Counted from the stretch's first letter, positions 1-11,914 are shown. The stretch is 64,000 bases of DNA from Plantago major (GCA_026545765.1 CM048842.1:33402370-33466369), one strand, 5' to 3'. Translations and numbers: made by a program. The notes: generated by a model from the sequence alone, not told the origin.

Positions 1-49
1 TCGGATGTCAGCAAGCTTGAACTCAGTGGGTGTATCTGATTTTTCAAGA

Positions 50-552
50 TCACACGCCATCGCATAATTGTTTAACACCTTTAAGGAGATCATCTTCCTT
101 GGTGTTTATTTCAAAATCCTTTCCAAGATTTTGAAACTCAAACAACTTACAGAAAGTTGTTAAGTCCAGAAGGATTTCCTTTCCTTGGACTGAGGTTTTG
201 ACAGACACTATTGCAGTGCCTTCAGAAACACAGGAAATTATCTTGGAGTTGTTGTAGAATTCCAACACATCGAGTGATGAAATTCCACTTGGGCGAGCAG
301 ATAGAAAACCCTTGATTTGTGCCTTTTCAAGCATGCCAAGAATCAGCTTTCTGTCGGCTTGGTTCTCTATTGCAGCCGTGAGGTATTCCTCAACCATGGC
401 ACCACCCCAAATCATTCTGTGATTTGAAGTCCAATGGTCAGGATTAAAATCTCCTACCAGTCAGTTGTTCACAATAACCAACTCTGGTACTTGCTTTTCA
501 GCAGTACCAGTGGAGGATTGAGATTTTGTGTGGAAAAATTCTTTGGGGCCAT
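50..552 (-). pseudogene. Accessory 3' ORF of element A (N-terminal part)
   Basis: Likely start ATG at 552 (reading MAPKNF). The frame breaks soon after and resumes as a 121-residue stretch to position 50, where it stops. The stretch with VLEFYNNSKI, then LLDLTTFCKLF, matches the start of the accessory ORF of element B (36183 onward; VLEFYNNSKIF and VLDCKTFCKIF). In Sireviruses a gene in this place is often called env-like, but I see no signal peptide or membrane segment here. The sequence looks instead like the N-terminal domain of so-called plant transposon proteins. Function unknown. Confidence 0.7.
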
Positions 553-1349
553 CTCTTTATATAGTGTAGGGAATTTGGATTGGTGTTTGAAAGAGATTTG
601 ATTCAGTAATTCTTTGCAGAAAAACTTTCTTGATTTGCAGAGATTGTAGAAGGTTTGCAGAGAATCAAGAGAAGGTTTTGCTATTTTTGTGTAAGTCGGA
701 ATTTTGGATTAGGCGAAAGTGATTTCTTTTGCCAAAATCCTATATATATAGCAATAGAATCTCAACAGACAAATACATACAAATTGATTTTGTGTGTATG
801 TATCTGTGATTTGCAAGCAGGCGTGAGCAAAAGCTAGTTCGGCATTAAATGCAAAGTGGGCTTTGTCGGAATTTTTGCAGTCCACTATTTACTGTGAATT
901 AATTTCCACCGTATAGATGAAACGCTTAATTTCATCAAGGGTCACCATTGCTTCTTCAGCAATGATCACAATCAACAAGTGTAATTGTGCCCATTTAATG
1001 AATTTTGGCTATTAGCTATCTGAATCACGTTTTTGTATGACCAAGAACACTGTTTGCATCTGAATCTGTCTTATACTTAGGATTTTTCCAAGTTTTTCAT
1101 CAAGATAGAAATAATGCAAATTTCAAGAGAGTAGTTGACTGCAAATAGTTGTACTATTCTCCTTTGTGTTCCCCGTTTATAGAGTGATTCAGATATCTGA
1201 GTTCCCGTCTCAGAGATCTTAAGCTGTCTTTTTGCTTCTTTAGCCTTTTTGACTTCTGGATACCCGTTCCAGATTTCTCTTTTCTCTTCTCTGGATGCCC
1301 GTTCCAGATACCTCTACTCTGGATGCCCGTTCCAGATTCCTGAACTTTT
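553..1349 (-). other. Noncoding spacer between pol and accessory ORF, with hairpin array (A)
   Basis: No credible ORF. Close to the pol stop lie four perfect 19-nt inverted repeats at 1196-1214, 1255-1273, 1290-1308 and 1318-1336. Each has a 6-bp stem and a 7-nt loop (for example TCTGGA-TGCCCGT-TCCAGA on the plus strand). A further hairpin of the form TGAACT-TTTTC-AGTTCA follows at about 1340-1357. Equivalent hairpins occur after pol in B and C. Confidence 0.7.
738..751 (-). promoter_or_regulatory. Possible internal TATA box ahead of accessory ORF (A)
   Basis: Minus-strand CTATATATATAGG lies about 190 bp upstream of the accessory ATG at 552. The same string followed by ATTTNGGCAAAAGA occurs at 35972-35983 in element B, about 200 bp before its accessory ATG. 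Conservation of sequence and spacing in two diverged copies suggests a promoter for a subgenomic accessory transcript. Inference only; no transcript data. Confidence 0.45.
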
Positions 1350-3029
1350 TCAGTTCATTGGTAGTTCCATTAGTCCAAGACTATGTCTTAAGGCTAAGAA
1401 TCTACTTTCTTGTAGTGGCTTAGTGAAGATATCTGCAAGTTGGTCTTCAGTGCCAATCTTGAGTATCTCTATATTGCATTTTTCAACATGGTCTCTGATG
1501 AAGTGATGTCTAACATCAATATGCTTTGTTCTGGCATGAAATTTAGGATTCTGTGTAATTGCAATAGCACTTGTGTTGTCACAGTAAATGGGAGTTTTCT
1601 CTTCATCGAGTCCATAGTCTTTAAGTTGTTGTTGTAACCACAAAATTTGTGTTGCACAACAACCAGCAGCAATATATTTAGCATCTGTGGTAGAAGTTGC
1701 AATTGAGTTTTGCTTCATGCTAAACCACGAGATAAGTCTAGTACCCAGAAACTGACAAGTTCCTGAGGTGGTTTTCCTATCAAGCAGTGATCCAGCATAA
1801 TTAGCGTCTGAGTACCCAGGTAAACTCAATCCGCTTTCTTTAGGATACCACAATCCTACATCTACTGTACCTTTTACATACCTTAATATTTTCATAGCAA
1901 TGTTGTAGTGTGTTTGCATCGGATTTGTCTGAAATCTAGCACACACTCCAACGACGTATTGAATATCAGGTCTACTTGTAGTGAGGTAAAGTAGTGAACC
2001 TATCAATTTCCTATACTTATGTTCTTCAACACTCTTATCTGATTCAGTATAGGTCATTTTGGTTCCAATGCTCATAGGTATCTTAGCATTCTTTTCAGAA
2101 GGCTTAAGATTGAATTTTGTGAGCACATCTTTTGCATACTTTGTTTGACTAATGAATATTCCATCATTGAGTTGCTTGACTTGCAATCCTAGAAAATAAT
2201 TCATTTCTCCCATCATGCTCATCTCAAACTTACTTTTCATGAGATTTGCAAAGTCATTACAAAGTTGCTTGTCCTTAGATCCAAATATGATGTCATCAAC
2301 ATATACTTGAACTAAGAGTAGTTTCCCATCATGATTTAAGGTAAATAAAGTTTTATCAACTTCACCTTTCTTGAAACCATTTTTCAGAAGGTATTTGGCC
2401 AAAGTGTCATACCATGCTCTTGGAGCCTGTTTCAGTCCATACAGAGCTTTCTGTAGTTTATAGACCATTCTACTTTCTGAGGAAACTTCAAAGCCAGGTG
2501 GTTGCTCAACATAAACTTCTTCTGCAAGTTCACGTTCAAGAATGCACTTTTGACATCCATCTGATAAACTTTAAAATCTTTATGAGTCAAAGGCTAGAAA
2601 GAGTCTTATTGCATCCAATCTGCAACCGGTGCATATGACTCATCAAAATCTAAGCCTTGATGCAGGTAAATCCTTGGCAACCAATCTTGCTTTGTTTCGG
2701 TTATTTCACGGATTCATTCATTTTGTTTTTGAAAACCCATTTAGTTCCAATCACGATATTCCTTCCACAAATGGAACTAGTTTCCGGACTTTGTTTCTCT
2801 CAAATTGATCCAACTCTTCTTGCATTGCGAGATCCGATCTTGGTCTCCTAATGCTTCTTCTATATTTTAGGTTCAATATTTGAGAAGAAACATCCAAAGA
2901 GAGAATTAGCATTTTCACTATTGCTCTCCTAGTCCTAACACCTTGATTAATTGGTCCAATCACATCTTTTGCGTGATGATCCTTGATCCATCTCATCATA
3001 GGTTTAGTGCTAGTAGGATCAATATCCAA
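1350..3029 (-). pseudogene. Copia reverse transcriptase / RNase H (element A)
   Basis: The 372-residue frame 1350-2468 holds the RT active-site motif YVDDIIFG and the whole RNase H region: GYSDANYAGS, a degenerate STTDAKYIAAG, PIYCDNTSAI, KHIDVRHHFI and QLADIFTKPL. The N-terminal RT part continues in other frames upstream to 3029 ([17 protein letters not shown]). The usual acidic residue in the TEAEY motif of RNase H is changed to lysine (TDAKY), which probably inactivates it. Frameshifts near 2470 and 2750 break the polyprotein. Confidence 0.92.
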
Positions 3030-3071
3030 ATGATTTGAATGTGAATCATGGGATTTTGATTTGATACTTTT

Positions 3072-4528
3072 TCAAGATTCTAAGACATTTTGCTCCTCGG
3101 AAGGGATTAATGTCGACACTTGTTCGATGTTTGAGCTATCTGGAACATGTCTTTCAGAGAGATTGTTTCCAGAGATAGCTTCATGATGAATATCTTCAAT
3201 TTCCATTTCTGGAAGTTTTATAGGAAATTCTTCATCATGTTTGTGAGTCATCTGGTTGTTACTAGGCATATCAAGCTTTTCTACGTCAGAGTCATCCTCA
3301 CTTTCCATAATGATGTTTCTCCTTTCTGAGGATTCTTCTCCAGAATCCCTCAACATTAGTTCTTTGAACCTTTCTGAGAGTTCATCATTAGGAGGTGTTT
3401 TCTTACTTCCTTTATAGAATACAACATGAACTGATTCTTCAATTTTCTTTGTTCTTTTGTTGTAAATTCTGTAGGCTTTGCTATTCGTGGAATAACCAAG
3501 AAATACACCTTCATCTGGTTTTGGTTGAAAAGTTCTCAGATAATCTTTTCCATTGTTTAGAACAAAACATCTACAACCAAATACTCTCAGATGTTTGATA
3601 TTAGGGGGTCTACCAACCAAGATTTCATAAGGGGTCTTGTCATGGTGTTTGTTTATCAAACATCCATTACGAGTGTAGCAGTCGTGTTTTACGACTTCAA
3701 CCCAATAAACTTCACTTATTTCAAAGGTCATTAGCATCGTCCTTGCAACTTCTTTAAGGGTTCTGTTTTTCCTTTCTGCAACACCATTTTGTTGAGGTGT
3801 TCTTACAGAGGAAAGTTGGTGTTGTATACCTTTGCAGGTACAAAACTCCTTTATGTACTGGTTGACAAACTCAGTACCATGGTCTGTTCTGATTGCAGAT
3901 ACCTTGTCATTTTTCAGGACTTCAAGCTTTTTCAGCAAGTTTGGTATCTCCACCACGGCATCGATTGTGTTTTGGAAAAGACAACCCAAGTGAATCTTGA
4001 GAAGTCATCTACAACAACCAGACCATACTTCTTTCCTGCATAACTAGTTACAGATGATTCAAAAAAATCCATGTGTAATAGTTGCAGTGGTCTAACACTA
4101 GAGTGTCTGATTTTGGACTTGAAAGAGATCTTAGATTGTTTCCCCATCTGACAGGCAGAACAGATACCATCCTTTCTCAAAAAAGATGTTTTGGGAAGGC
4201 CAACCACTAACTCTTTCTTGGCAAGTCTGTTCAGAGTTTTAAAGTTCAAGTGACTCATTCTTTTGTGCCATAACCAGTGCTCTTCTGTGTGACCAGATTG
4301 ACTCACCATGAGACATTCTTCAGTTGTGGCAGATGCCCAATCGGCAACATAAAGACTGCCTTTCCACCGAGCAACCAAGACTGTCTGCTTTGACTCATTG
4401 TCAATTAGTTTGCAGTATTTTGCTTTCAATTTTATAGTAAAACCTTTGTCTGCAAACTGGCTCATGCTAAATAGATTATATTTAAAATCCTTAACATGTA
4501 ATACGTCAGTGATTGTTAATGTTCCCAA
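3072..4528 (-). pseudogene. Copia GAG-pre-integrase and integrase (element A)
   Basis: Two overlapping frames. Residues from about 4280 down give the zinc-binding HHCC domain (WHKRMSHLNFK to CSACQMGKQ), followed by the first catalytic aspartate block (HMDFFESS to VVVDDFSRFTWVVF). After a frameshift near 3960, IRTDHGTEFVNQYI and TPQQNGVAERKNRTLKEVART carry the remaining D and E positions of the DDE catalytic triad. The C-terminal region with EESVHVVFYKGSKK is typical of copia. It precedes RT, giving the copia gene order. Confidence 0.92.
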
Positions 4529-4716
4529 TTTGACGTTGCCAAATCCCAGAGAGGGATTTAATTCTCCTCCAGCAAATCTGATATCTGGTCCTGTGTTGCA
4601 AGCTTTGTAATCGACCAGATTTTCTTTGTCTCATGTCATGTGCATTCCGCATCCACTATCAAATAGCCATTGTGCTTTAGTCCAGGAAGCATTCTGCACA
4701 CAACAGGAAACAGGAG
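4529..4716 (-). pseudogene. Copia aspartic protease remnant (element A)
   Basis: Minus-strand translation around 4640-4680 reads WLFDSGC, the retropepsin active-site context found in copia, followed a few codons later by an in-frame stop (HMT then TGA) at the place where element B reads HMTGDK. It lies directly between gag and pre-integrase, as expected. Confidence 0.7.
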
Positions 4717-4717
4717 A

Positions 4718-7193
4718 TTAGGTTCTCAATTTACAGTCGGAACCATCAGGACTAAACAATCTTCCAGTAGGAATCCATTTTTGAATGAATTTCCTTGGAA
4801 CATTCTTTTGTCTAATAGGAACATAAGGAGGAATTCTAATTGAATGATTATCATTATTAAGAATTATTTTCTTCCTTGGTGTGTTCCTAGGTGCTCCATT
4901 TGGTGCTTTCAGATACCTGTCAGGTTTCTGAGTTTGCTTTTCAGCAAACTTAGCTTTCCTTGCTAGATTTCTTCTAGCCCTGGCATTCAGATTTTCAGTG
5001 GCTTGATTCAACTTCCACTTCTGATAATTGCTTTGAGCAATTCTAGCCTTTAGCCATCGTTCTTGCTCCTGTTTGTATTCATGACCAAGTTGTTTCCCGA
5101 TGCCTTTATAGCCAATACCGTTTCGAGCACTTGAAGCTATCTGAGATCTTTTCTCAGCTGCTTTGCTAGTCTCTGGTTGGTCCAATTTCTTTCCAGAAAA
5201 AGTGACATGGGAGAATTTGCGGCTCTGCAATTCTACCCTTTTGAGAGACATAGCATGGGTGTTTACACTTTTTGTGTTGTGTTTCTTTTCACACGTGCCA
5301 ACAGCTTTTGTTTTTGACTTGTTTTTCCCACAAAGGTTTAGTCGCATCGCTTTCCTTTGTCAACAATCTTCGTCTTCTGACCGATACTATAGATTGCATG
5401 GGAACCATCTTGCTGAGTACTTACAAATGTTCTTCTTTCCTCACTCTTATTCAGAGTGATAGAACAATCTGTCTGTATTCATTTGATCCTTTCTTTTCAA
5501 GGATCTCTTAAGTAAGATTGTACTTGAGAAGAGTGTCACTAGCTTTGGCATAAGATTGAAAAGATAATTCTTTCTTTTCGAGTTCCTTGTTCTCGTAAAG
5601 AAGATCTTCATATTTCTTTCGTAATTCAGCCATTGCTTTATGTGACTTTTAGGTCTCGGATATCGAGCTTTGAGAAATGCATTTTCAGCATCCTTTTCGA
5701 GATATCTTAACTAATTGAGAATTTTCCTTTGCAAGAGAATTCTTTTCTTCTTCAAGATTTTCGGCTCTAGCTCGAATCATTAGAAATTCTCTTTCATAGA
5801 TGTCAAGTTCTTTCCTGAGATTTTCTAGATCTTTTATTTCTTATTCATCACTTTAATAATTATAACAAGAAGTATGTGTTACCTCATCACCATAAGATGA
5901 TTTCTATGTTAGAGATGTGGACCGTCAATCTCAAAGAACTCCACATTTCATTCGTCTTGAGGCCGAAGTCGATTATATCATGAGTCACTCCACAGAATTA
6001 TGGTGATGGTAAGGTTGAGTCATCTGAATTGTCATCTTCGTAATCATCTCAACGTCTAGAGCATCCAATTGAGTTTGGATTTTCTTTCTTTCTTCGATTA
6101 ATAAAGCTTTACGGCTTCTTCAAGATTCTTCTATCTTTCTTGTCCTTAGTTTGTTGAAGGCAGGACAATCCTTCTTGAAGTGACCAGGTTTCTGAAAATA
6201 GAAATAGATATCGTTTCCAATTTCTACTTCCTCAGTACATGATGCTTTCGAAATGGGCTTGTTCAAATGAGCTTTGCATATTTTGTCTTGGTGATAGTTT
6301 GAGCCTAGATGCTTTTTCAGCTTCTCTTTGGCTTTTCTTCTCTCAATTTCTCGACTGACATATTTGCTCATTTGCTTTGCAGCAAGAGCATCCTCAGTCT
6401 CTTCCTTGCTTTTCTTCTTTTCAGAAGTTCCTTGAGCAACTAGAGTAATATTCTGCAACTTTTCAGTTGTTTGTTCTCTTTGTGTTGTCTCATAATCAAC
6501 CGTAGCAAGATGTGAGAAGAGTTACACTGGAGTGATATTTGGCATTCCTTGGTTAAAATAAAAGAATTTAGTATGCTCCCATTTGTGGTTAAGACTTCTG
6601 ACAATAGTCTTAATCTTTTCTGACTGGGAGTATCTGTTGCTTTCCCCAAGTGCTGCCATATCACTCATGAGAGTGGTAAATCTGAAATAAAGTTCTTCCA
6701 GAGTTTCAGTTGGTCCTTGTTTGAAATTTTGAAATTTCAACTTGAGAACTTCGAACTTGTTTTCTTTGATTTTTTCAGTTCCGGCACAGATTTCTTCAAT
6801 CAGTTGCCAGGCAACTTTTGCCATTTTAGCACCCCAAAATTTACACTGTATGTGCTCAGGTGTCGATCTGATGATGATATTACGAGCTTGACCATCCAGA
6901 CGATTTCTCTTGGCATCTTCCGATGTCCAGAGTTCTCTGGGCTTTGGTTCGTAAACAACTTGACTAGTAGATCTCCCACTTGTTGACGCATCAGTTTGTG
7001 AAGATCCTTATCTTTGATCTCTGTCTCTACCATTAGAAACCTCCATGAATTGTTGAAGTTGTTGAATGACTATTGGGCCATTCTTTATTACTTCGATCAT
7101 TTCGTCACTTATGGCTTCAAGGTGGAGCATCATGTTATTTTTCCATTTCTCGTAGTTCTCTGGTTTGAGAACGGGTGCATCACTCAGAGACAT
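4718..7193 (-). pseudogene. Copia gag (element A)
   Basis: The ATG at 7193 starts MSLSDAPVLKPENYEKWKNN, the typical copia gag start just after the PBS. The 6522-6824 frame (VLKLKFQNFKQGPTETLEEL) is the UBN2-type gag core. 6120-6458 contains the zinc knuckle, but its first two cysteines are replaced (DIYFYFQKPGHFKKDC, where B has CFYC). A long stretch then encodes charged, coiled-coil-like sequence in broken frames. 4718-5347 is a basic C-terminal tail with KAKFAEKQ and APRNTPRKK that also occurs in element B. Several frameshifts; not functional. Confidence 0.88.
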
Positions 7194-7296
7194 TCCTGCA
7201 CACTTAACACACAAATTAAATATTCCTCGAAAATGGACAAAGTTCCTTCACCTATCTGGGGATCTAGGTTCAGTGCAGAAGGCTTGTGAACCTCCT

Positions 7297-7308
7297 GCTC
7301 TGATACCA
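7297..7308 (-). other. Primer binding site of element A
   Basis: On the minus strand this reads TGGTATCAGAGC, complementary to the 3' end of initiator methionine tRNA and typical of copia elements. It lies 2 bp inside the LTR end at 7311. Confidence 0.92.
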
Positions 7309-7310
7309 CT

Positions 7311-8982
7311 TGTTGGTCCAGATAACGGCAAAGTAAAAGACAAGAGGGGGGGGGGGGGGTGAATAGTCTTTTAAAACTTTTGTCCATAAAAACTATTTCT
7401 TAGATATCTGTGTAGATATCTGATACTTAGATTCAGAGCGCGGAAGACTTAAGATAGATAAGTGCAGAAACAGTTAAAGTGTGTGTGTGTGTTGCTGAAA
7501 TGTAAGTACAAAAAAGTAAATAAAACAACAAGTATAGTGGTATCTGGAGGTGGCGTAATCCTCCAACTAATCCACTTCGGTCTTCCAAAGACCTAGAATT
7601 CACTAGAATGGATAATTGAGGTCACCTTACAAAAATCCTATTCTAAGATTCCTTAAACAAATGGTTCCCAACCAAATGTTCCCCCTGAGTTGTTCCCCGG
7701 CTTTCACAGCCAAGTACTTCCTGTACTCAGAAACCTTTTTGAGCTATTCCCTAGCTTCCCAAGCTAAGTACTTCCTGTGCTCAATAACCTTGGAGTTATT
7801 CCTTAGTTTCTCAAACTAAGTACTTCCTGTAATCCACGCTAGTGATTGTGTTGGTTTTGGTTTGAGTTGTCAGATGAGCTTCTTTATTAACTTTTCAGTT
7901 AATCAGATAGCTCTGTGAATCAAGAATACTTAATACACTTTTCAATGTATGGTATCTTGTTCTTTTTACTGACCCAAGTCTTAGATAAATGTTCAAGAGA
8001 ATGAATCTCAGATACTTGATCTTTCAATTCAACTCTTTCACAGATAGCAGTGCTTGTTTAGGATCGTGACACTTAGAACTTCAAGGTTACTCAAGATCAA
8101 GAGCTTTGGTCGCATGTAAAGCTTTGAGGATAAGTAATTTGCTTGAGATAGCGAGATATGTGTTCAGTGTAAGTTCTTCAGGTTGTGTGTCTTCTCAAGC
8201 TGTCTAAGTGTTGATATTTATAGATGAATTTGAGTGCCGTTTGAATAGTATCTGTTAGGCTTAAATCAAATTCAAACTATTGATATCTCGTATATAATCT
8301 TTATGTGAGTTTGTCTTCTTCTTCAGAAGGTACCGTTGCTTTTGTTCAGACATCTCTGTCCGTGCATTTAATGCATTGTACTATACTTTTTTTGTCCTGT
8401 AGTGCCAACGGAACTATGCTTTGTATCAGAGACTTAACTTTATCATTTTTCTCTGAGTTTTAGCACGTCCTTACCTTTAACTTCAGATACCACTTTTATT
8501 GAAACAACTTTGTTTGCAATATATATTTCTTTATCAGAAATGTGGTTTAAAGCTCAAGGTATCTGAGTGTAGATATCTGTGGAAACTTTCCTTGTTTTCC
8601 AGATGAACCTCTTGACTTCTCAGATATCTCTTGTGACATGATTTGTTTAGCAATCATTCGTGTCTTCAAGAAATCTGGCCAAGGTATCTGCAAAACTATT
8701 TCAGTAATCTTGTGCAGTTTCTTCAAATCTTCAATGTCGTTGAACTTGTTCTGCTTGGATGTCTTCTTCTTGGTCTTCTCTTCATAAAATAAAAATTACA
8801 TTTTGAGACCTAACATCCTATACAAGATTAGCTAGACTATCATACTTAGTGGGTTTCTTCTTTTACAATGTTCAAGTGAACCAAGAGTACTAATCACCTT
8901 TCTGAGACTAAGATAAGTCATCATGTTGCTGATCAAAATCTAAACAGATATTTCTAACAAAATATCTAACAATTTCCTAACA
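7311..8982 (-). repeat. 5' LTR of copia element A
   Basis: About 1.67 kb. On the minus strand it starts TGTTAGGAAA and ends CTGGACCAACA next to the PBS. It aligns along its length with the LTRs of B and C, including the end block with a G/C run (7346-7360) and the gene-proximal ATCTGGACCAACA. A TATA-like TATAAATATCAAC on the minus strand lies at about 8208-8222. The first bases carry a small internal duplication (see findings). Confidence 0.88.
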
Positions 8983-10032
8983 TACTTCCCGTACTCCACG
9001 CCGTTTAAGGTGTTGGTTAAGGTAGTTTGTCAGGTGAGTAGTCTTTATAACTTTCTCAGTTATGTAAGAATACTTGATAGAACAAAAATCACTTAACACA
9101 CTTCACAATGTGTGGTGATATGTTCTTTATTGACCCAAGTCTATGTTAAATGTTCTAGAGAATGAAACTTAGATTCTTGATCTTTTGATTCAACCCCTTC
9201 ACAGATAGCAATGCTTGTTAAGGATAAGGACACTTAGAACTTTCGTGCTACTTAGAATTCAAGAGCTTAGTCGCAACTGTAAGCTAAAGAGTAAGTATGT
9301 TGAAGGCTTGTATGCTTGAATGAGTTCGTCGATGTAAGTTCTTAGCGTGTTCAGTGTGTAAGTTCAAGGTGTGTTTCAAGCATTCTAACTGTTGATATTT
9401 ATAGTTGAAAATCATGCCGTTTGAATAGTATCCGTTAGGCTTAATGAAATTCAAACTATTGATATCTGTAAATAGTACTGCAGAAGACGTTGTCTCTTTT
9501 CAGAGATTTCCTCTTTTGTTCACATGTCTCTGTCTGCGCATTTATTGCATTGTACTATTTCTGTCCTGTAGTGCCAACGGAACTATGCACGCTAACTATT
9601 GAAACATTGTTTCCCAGAAACATAGTTTTATCCAGGATATCTGAGTGTAGATATCTGTGGGCACTTTTCCTTGTTCAGAAACCTTGTGTTCTCAGATATC
9701 TTTAATTAGCAAAACTTGTTTATTAAGAAACACTTGTTTATCAAAGATATCTGGTCATAGGTATCTGATAACCTTCGTCTCAGCAATCTTGTGCAGTCTT
9801 CAAAACTTCAAAATTTGTTGAACTCTCCTGCTGGATGCCTTCTTCTTGGTCTTCTTCAAAGATAAAAACTTACATTAAGATACCTAACATCCTATATAAG
9901 ATTTGCTAGACTAACATACTTAGTGATTTTCCTCTTTTACAGTGTTCAAGTGAACCAAGAGTACTAACCACCTTTCTGAGCTAAGATAAGTCATTAGGTT
10001 GCTGATCAAAATCTAAATAGATATTCCTAACA
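8983..10032 (-). repeat. Copia LTR fragment interrupted by element A
   Basis: Minus-strand sequence matches the first part of the C-type LTR (51615 onward): it begins TGTTAGGAATATC at 10032 and runs down to the TACTT next to element A. The rest of this LTR should lie beyond element A, left of the window. It abuts gypsy LTR sequence at 10033 and is probably an older solo or truncated LTR inserted in element G. Confidence 0.8.
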
Positions 10033-10995
10033 AGATACAGACGTCTGAAGCTGGCTGTCAGAAAACATCCTCGCAGCGGCGAGAACTTACGAGAGCCTAT
10101 TTGCTGGGCGGTTTTCTGGTCGAATTCTGCTAGGATTCCACTCGTTTTTCCTCCTATAAATAGGATTCTTTCTCCATAACTTATAACATAACTTCTTCTA
10201 CCCTAGATATACATACAAAAAAAGCACAAGAACTAGGTTTTGACATTGATTGATTTTTGGAGCTTGGTTTACCTGTTGTAAGAAGCATCGATATCGAATT
10301 CCTGGTCATATTTGGTAACTCTCTATTGTTTATCTCTTTACGATTCATGTTTGCTATTCTTTATCGAATTGTATGAGCCTGCATGCGATTATCAACCTGC
10401 TTATGTTTAACATGATCAATACCTTGAAGTCTTTCATCTTTGTTTTCCTCATGAGTAGTTAAACCGCTCTGAATGCGGTAGTTATGTGATAGTTATGCGT
10501 ATTCGAATCTAGGGTTTATATTCGTTCATATAGGTTAGGCTCGTTCCAAGATTTTCGTAAAACCTATCAATCTAATTCCCTCGTTCAAAGATCTTCTAAA
10601 ATCATTTTCGGTTAAGGATTGTGGATTGACGACCCACGATTACACTCGTTCAAAAACCTTCAAATAACGATTGGTAAAGGTTGGATTGATCGATTTATGT
10701 ACACCGACCGTGTGACAAGTATGAACGATTACCCTAGAGCGAATTATCATAGCTGAATCATTACTACTGTGTTTGCTTTCTTTCTCTGATCAAAACCAGT
10801 TTATCTGTTTTCTGTTTTAATCTGTATTTTAGAAGTACAAAAAACCATATCAAACCGTTTTAAAAAATAATTGATTGCTCTCAATCGTTGTGGTAGCTTG
10901 ATTAATTCCGTAGTGAATGAGTTTGAGGTTTAGCTTTTTCTGTCTATAACAACTGCTTACTACTTGGTTTTCTAAGTAATAATTTGAGCACGTCA
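10033..10995 (+). repeat. 5' LTR of gypsy G (3' two-thirds)
   Basis: Matches 13932-14910 nearly end to end and ends GAGCACGTCA before the PBS. It has a TATA-like CTATAAATAG at 10153-10162, and a GC-rich inverted repeat TCGCAGCGGCGA at 10071-10082 about 70 bp before it. The 3' LTR has two copies of that inverted repeat, so this copy has lost one by deletion between direct repeats. Confidence 0.88.
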
Positions 10996-10999
10996 AATT

Positions 11000-11016
11000 T
11001 GGCGCCGCTGCCGGGG
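11000..11016 (+). other. Primer binding site of gypsy G
   Basis: TGGCGCCGCTGCCGGGG lies a few bases after the LTR end. This is the Athila/Tat-type PBS, usually assigned to tRNA-Asp. Confidence 0.88.
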
Positions 11017-11136
11017 AATTAATTTCTACCGTAGCGTTTTGAGTGTGTTTTTTTGTTTGTTTATAGTTTTTATTTGTTTAGTTAGTTTTTTGTCGGAACT
11101 ACTCGTGGTTTCCTGTCTTTGTGTGTGTAGGAACTT

Positions 11137-11850
11137 ATGAAAACCGAGAAGCCATACAAATTCCCAATCGTAAAATCAAAAACCTATGGAGAATGGCTTA
11201 TCGAGCGAGCACAGCTCCACCAAACAGAGAGGGAAGTGCTTCGCAACTTTCGACAATTTTGTGGAGAAAGATTTGACGAAGCATGGTTTCGGTTTCTAGA
11301 GCTGCAAGAAGAGTGCATATATGCTGGATTGGAGGATAAGCAATGGATAGGATGTTTTTATTGGGGATTAACCGAGAGTAGTAGAATGGTGTTAGATGAA
11401 GCTGCGAGACAACCCATATATGAGTTCGAACTTGGACAATTCTTTGAGTTTATCAATGCGCAGGTTTCTATTTATAAAGAGACGATGTTGTGGCATGAGA
11501 ACATCAAGCGTGAGAAGACAAACCGCCTTGCTGAGCTAACTTTCGAATCTGCCCCCACAGAACAAGATGAAATACATTCTACTCCATTACCTGCTTGTGA
11601 TTCGCACGTATTGGTTCCATCACATACACTGGATTGCCCAGGGAGTTTCGACCCAATTTCTCGTTTTTATTTTCCCTCTGTTTCCCATAGTTATTTTTTA
11701 GTTTTTAAATTTTCTGATTTGTTTAATTTTAGTGTGCAGGGAATCATGGAATTGTTAGAGAACTTGAGGAGAGGAGCTAAGGATGGCTCACAAAATGCTG
11801 AGGATACCGGAAAGGATGCAAGTGATTCGTTCCCGTTTGATAATGGATAG
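11137..11850 (+). CDS. Short gag-like ORF of gypsy G (237 aa)
   Basis: Open from ATG 11137, 121 bp after the PBS. Residues about 45-95 (ERFDEAWFRFLELQEECIYAGLEDK, then FYWGLTESSRMVLDEAA) resemble the second half of the Ty3/gypsy retrotransposon gag domain, where a glycine-leucine pair and a run ending DAAA are common. The N-terminal part of the gag domain and a zinc knuckle are missing. The last 70 residues turn into Phe/Ser-rich sequence, probably read-through of noncoding DNA. It may be a remodelled gag or simply a remnant; no stop within it. Confidence 0.55.
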   Translation: MKTEKPYKFPIVKSKTYGEWLIERAQLHQTEREVLRNFRQFCGERFDEAWFRFLELQEECIYAGLEDKQWIGCFYWGLTESSRMVLDEAARQPIYEFELGQFFEFINAQVSIYKETMLWHENIKREKTNRLAELTFESAPTEQDEIHSTPLPACDSHVLVPSHTLDCPGSFDPISRFYFPSVSHSYFLVFKFSDLFNFSVQGIMELLENLRRGAKDGSQNAEDTGKDASDSFPFDNG

Positions 11851-11896
11851 CAGCATTCCCAAAATGTCGAGCCAACGACTATAATAAAAGGCGCTT

Positions 11897-11914
11897 CCCG
11901 GGAGGCAACCCGGG
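11897..11914 (+). other. Hairpin CCCGGG-AGGCAA-CCCGGG
   Basis: A perfect 6-bp stem with loop AGGCAA, located just after the gag-like ORF. At 62511-62526 the same loop is closed by TTGGG/CCCAA, so stem bases change in pairs. This points to a folded RNA element in the gypsy transcripts. Confidence 0.6.

Larger units (their letters stand above)
1..8982 (-). mobile_element. Copia element A, Sirevirus-like, 3' end off window
   Basis: A Ty1/copia LTR retrotransposon read on the minus strand: 5' LTR (7311-8982), primer binding site (7297-7308), gag, protease, integrase, RT, RNase H, then the beginning of a gene downstream of pol (552 down to 50). The order integrase before RT is diagnostic of copia. 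The extra 3' gene, the PBS and the polypurine tract seen in its relatives B and C fit the Sirevirus (SIRE/Maximus) lineage. The reading frames carry many stops and frameshifts, so the element is dead. It appears to be inserted in LTR fragment 8983-10032; TACTT at 8983-8987 may be its target duplication, but the other end lies outside the window. Confidence 0.9.
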
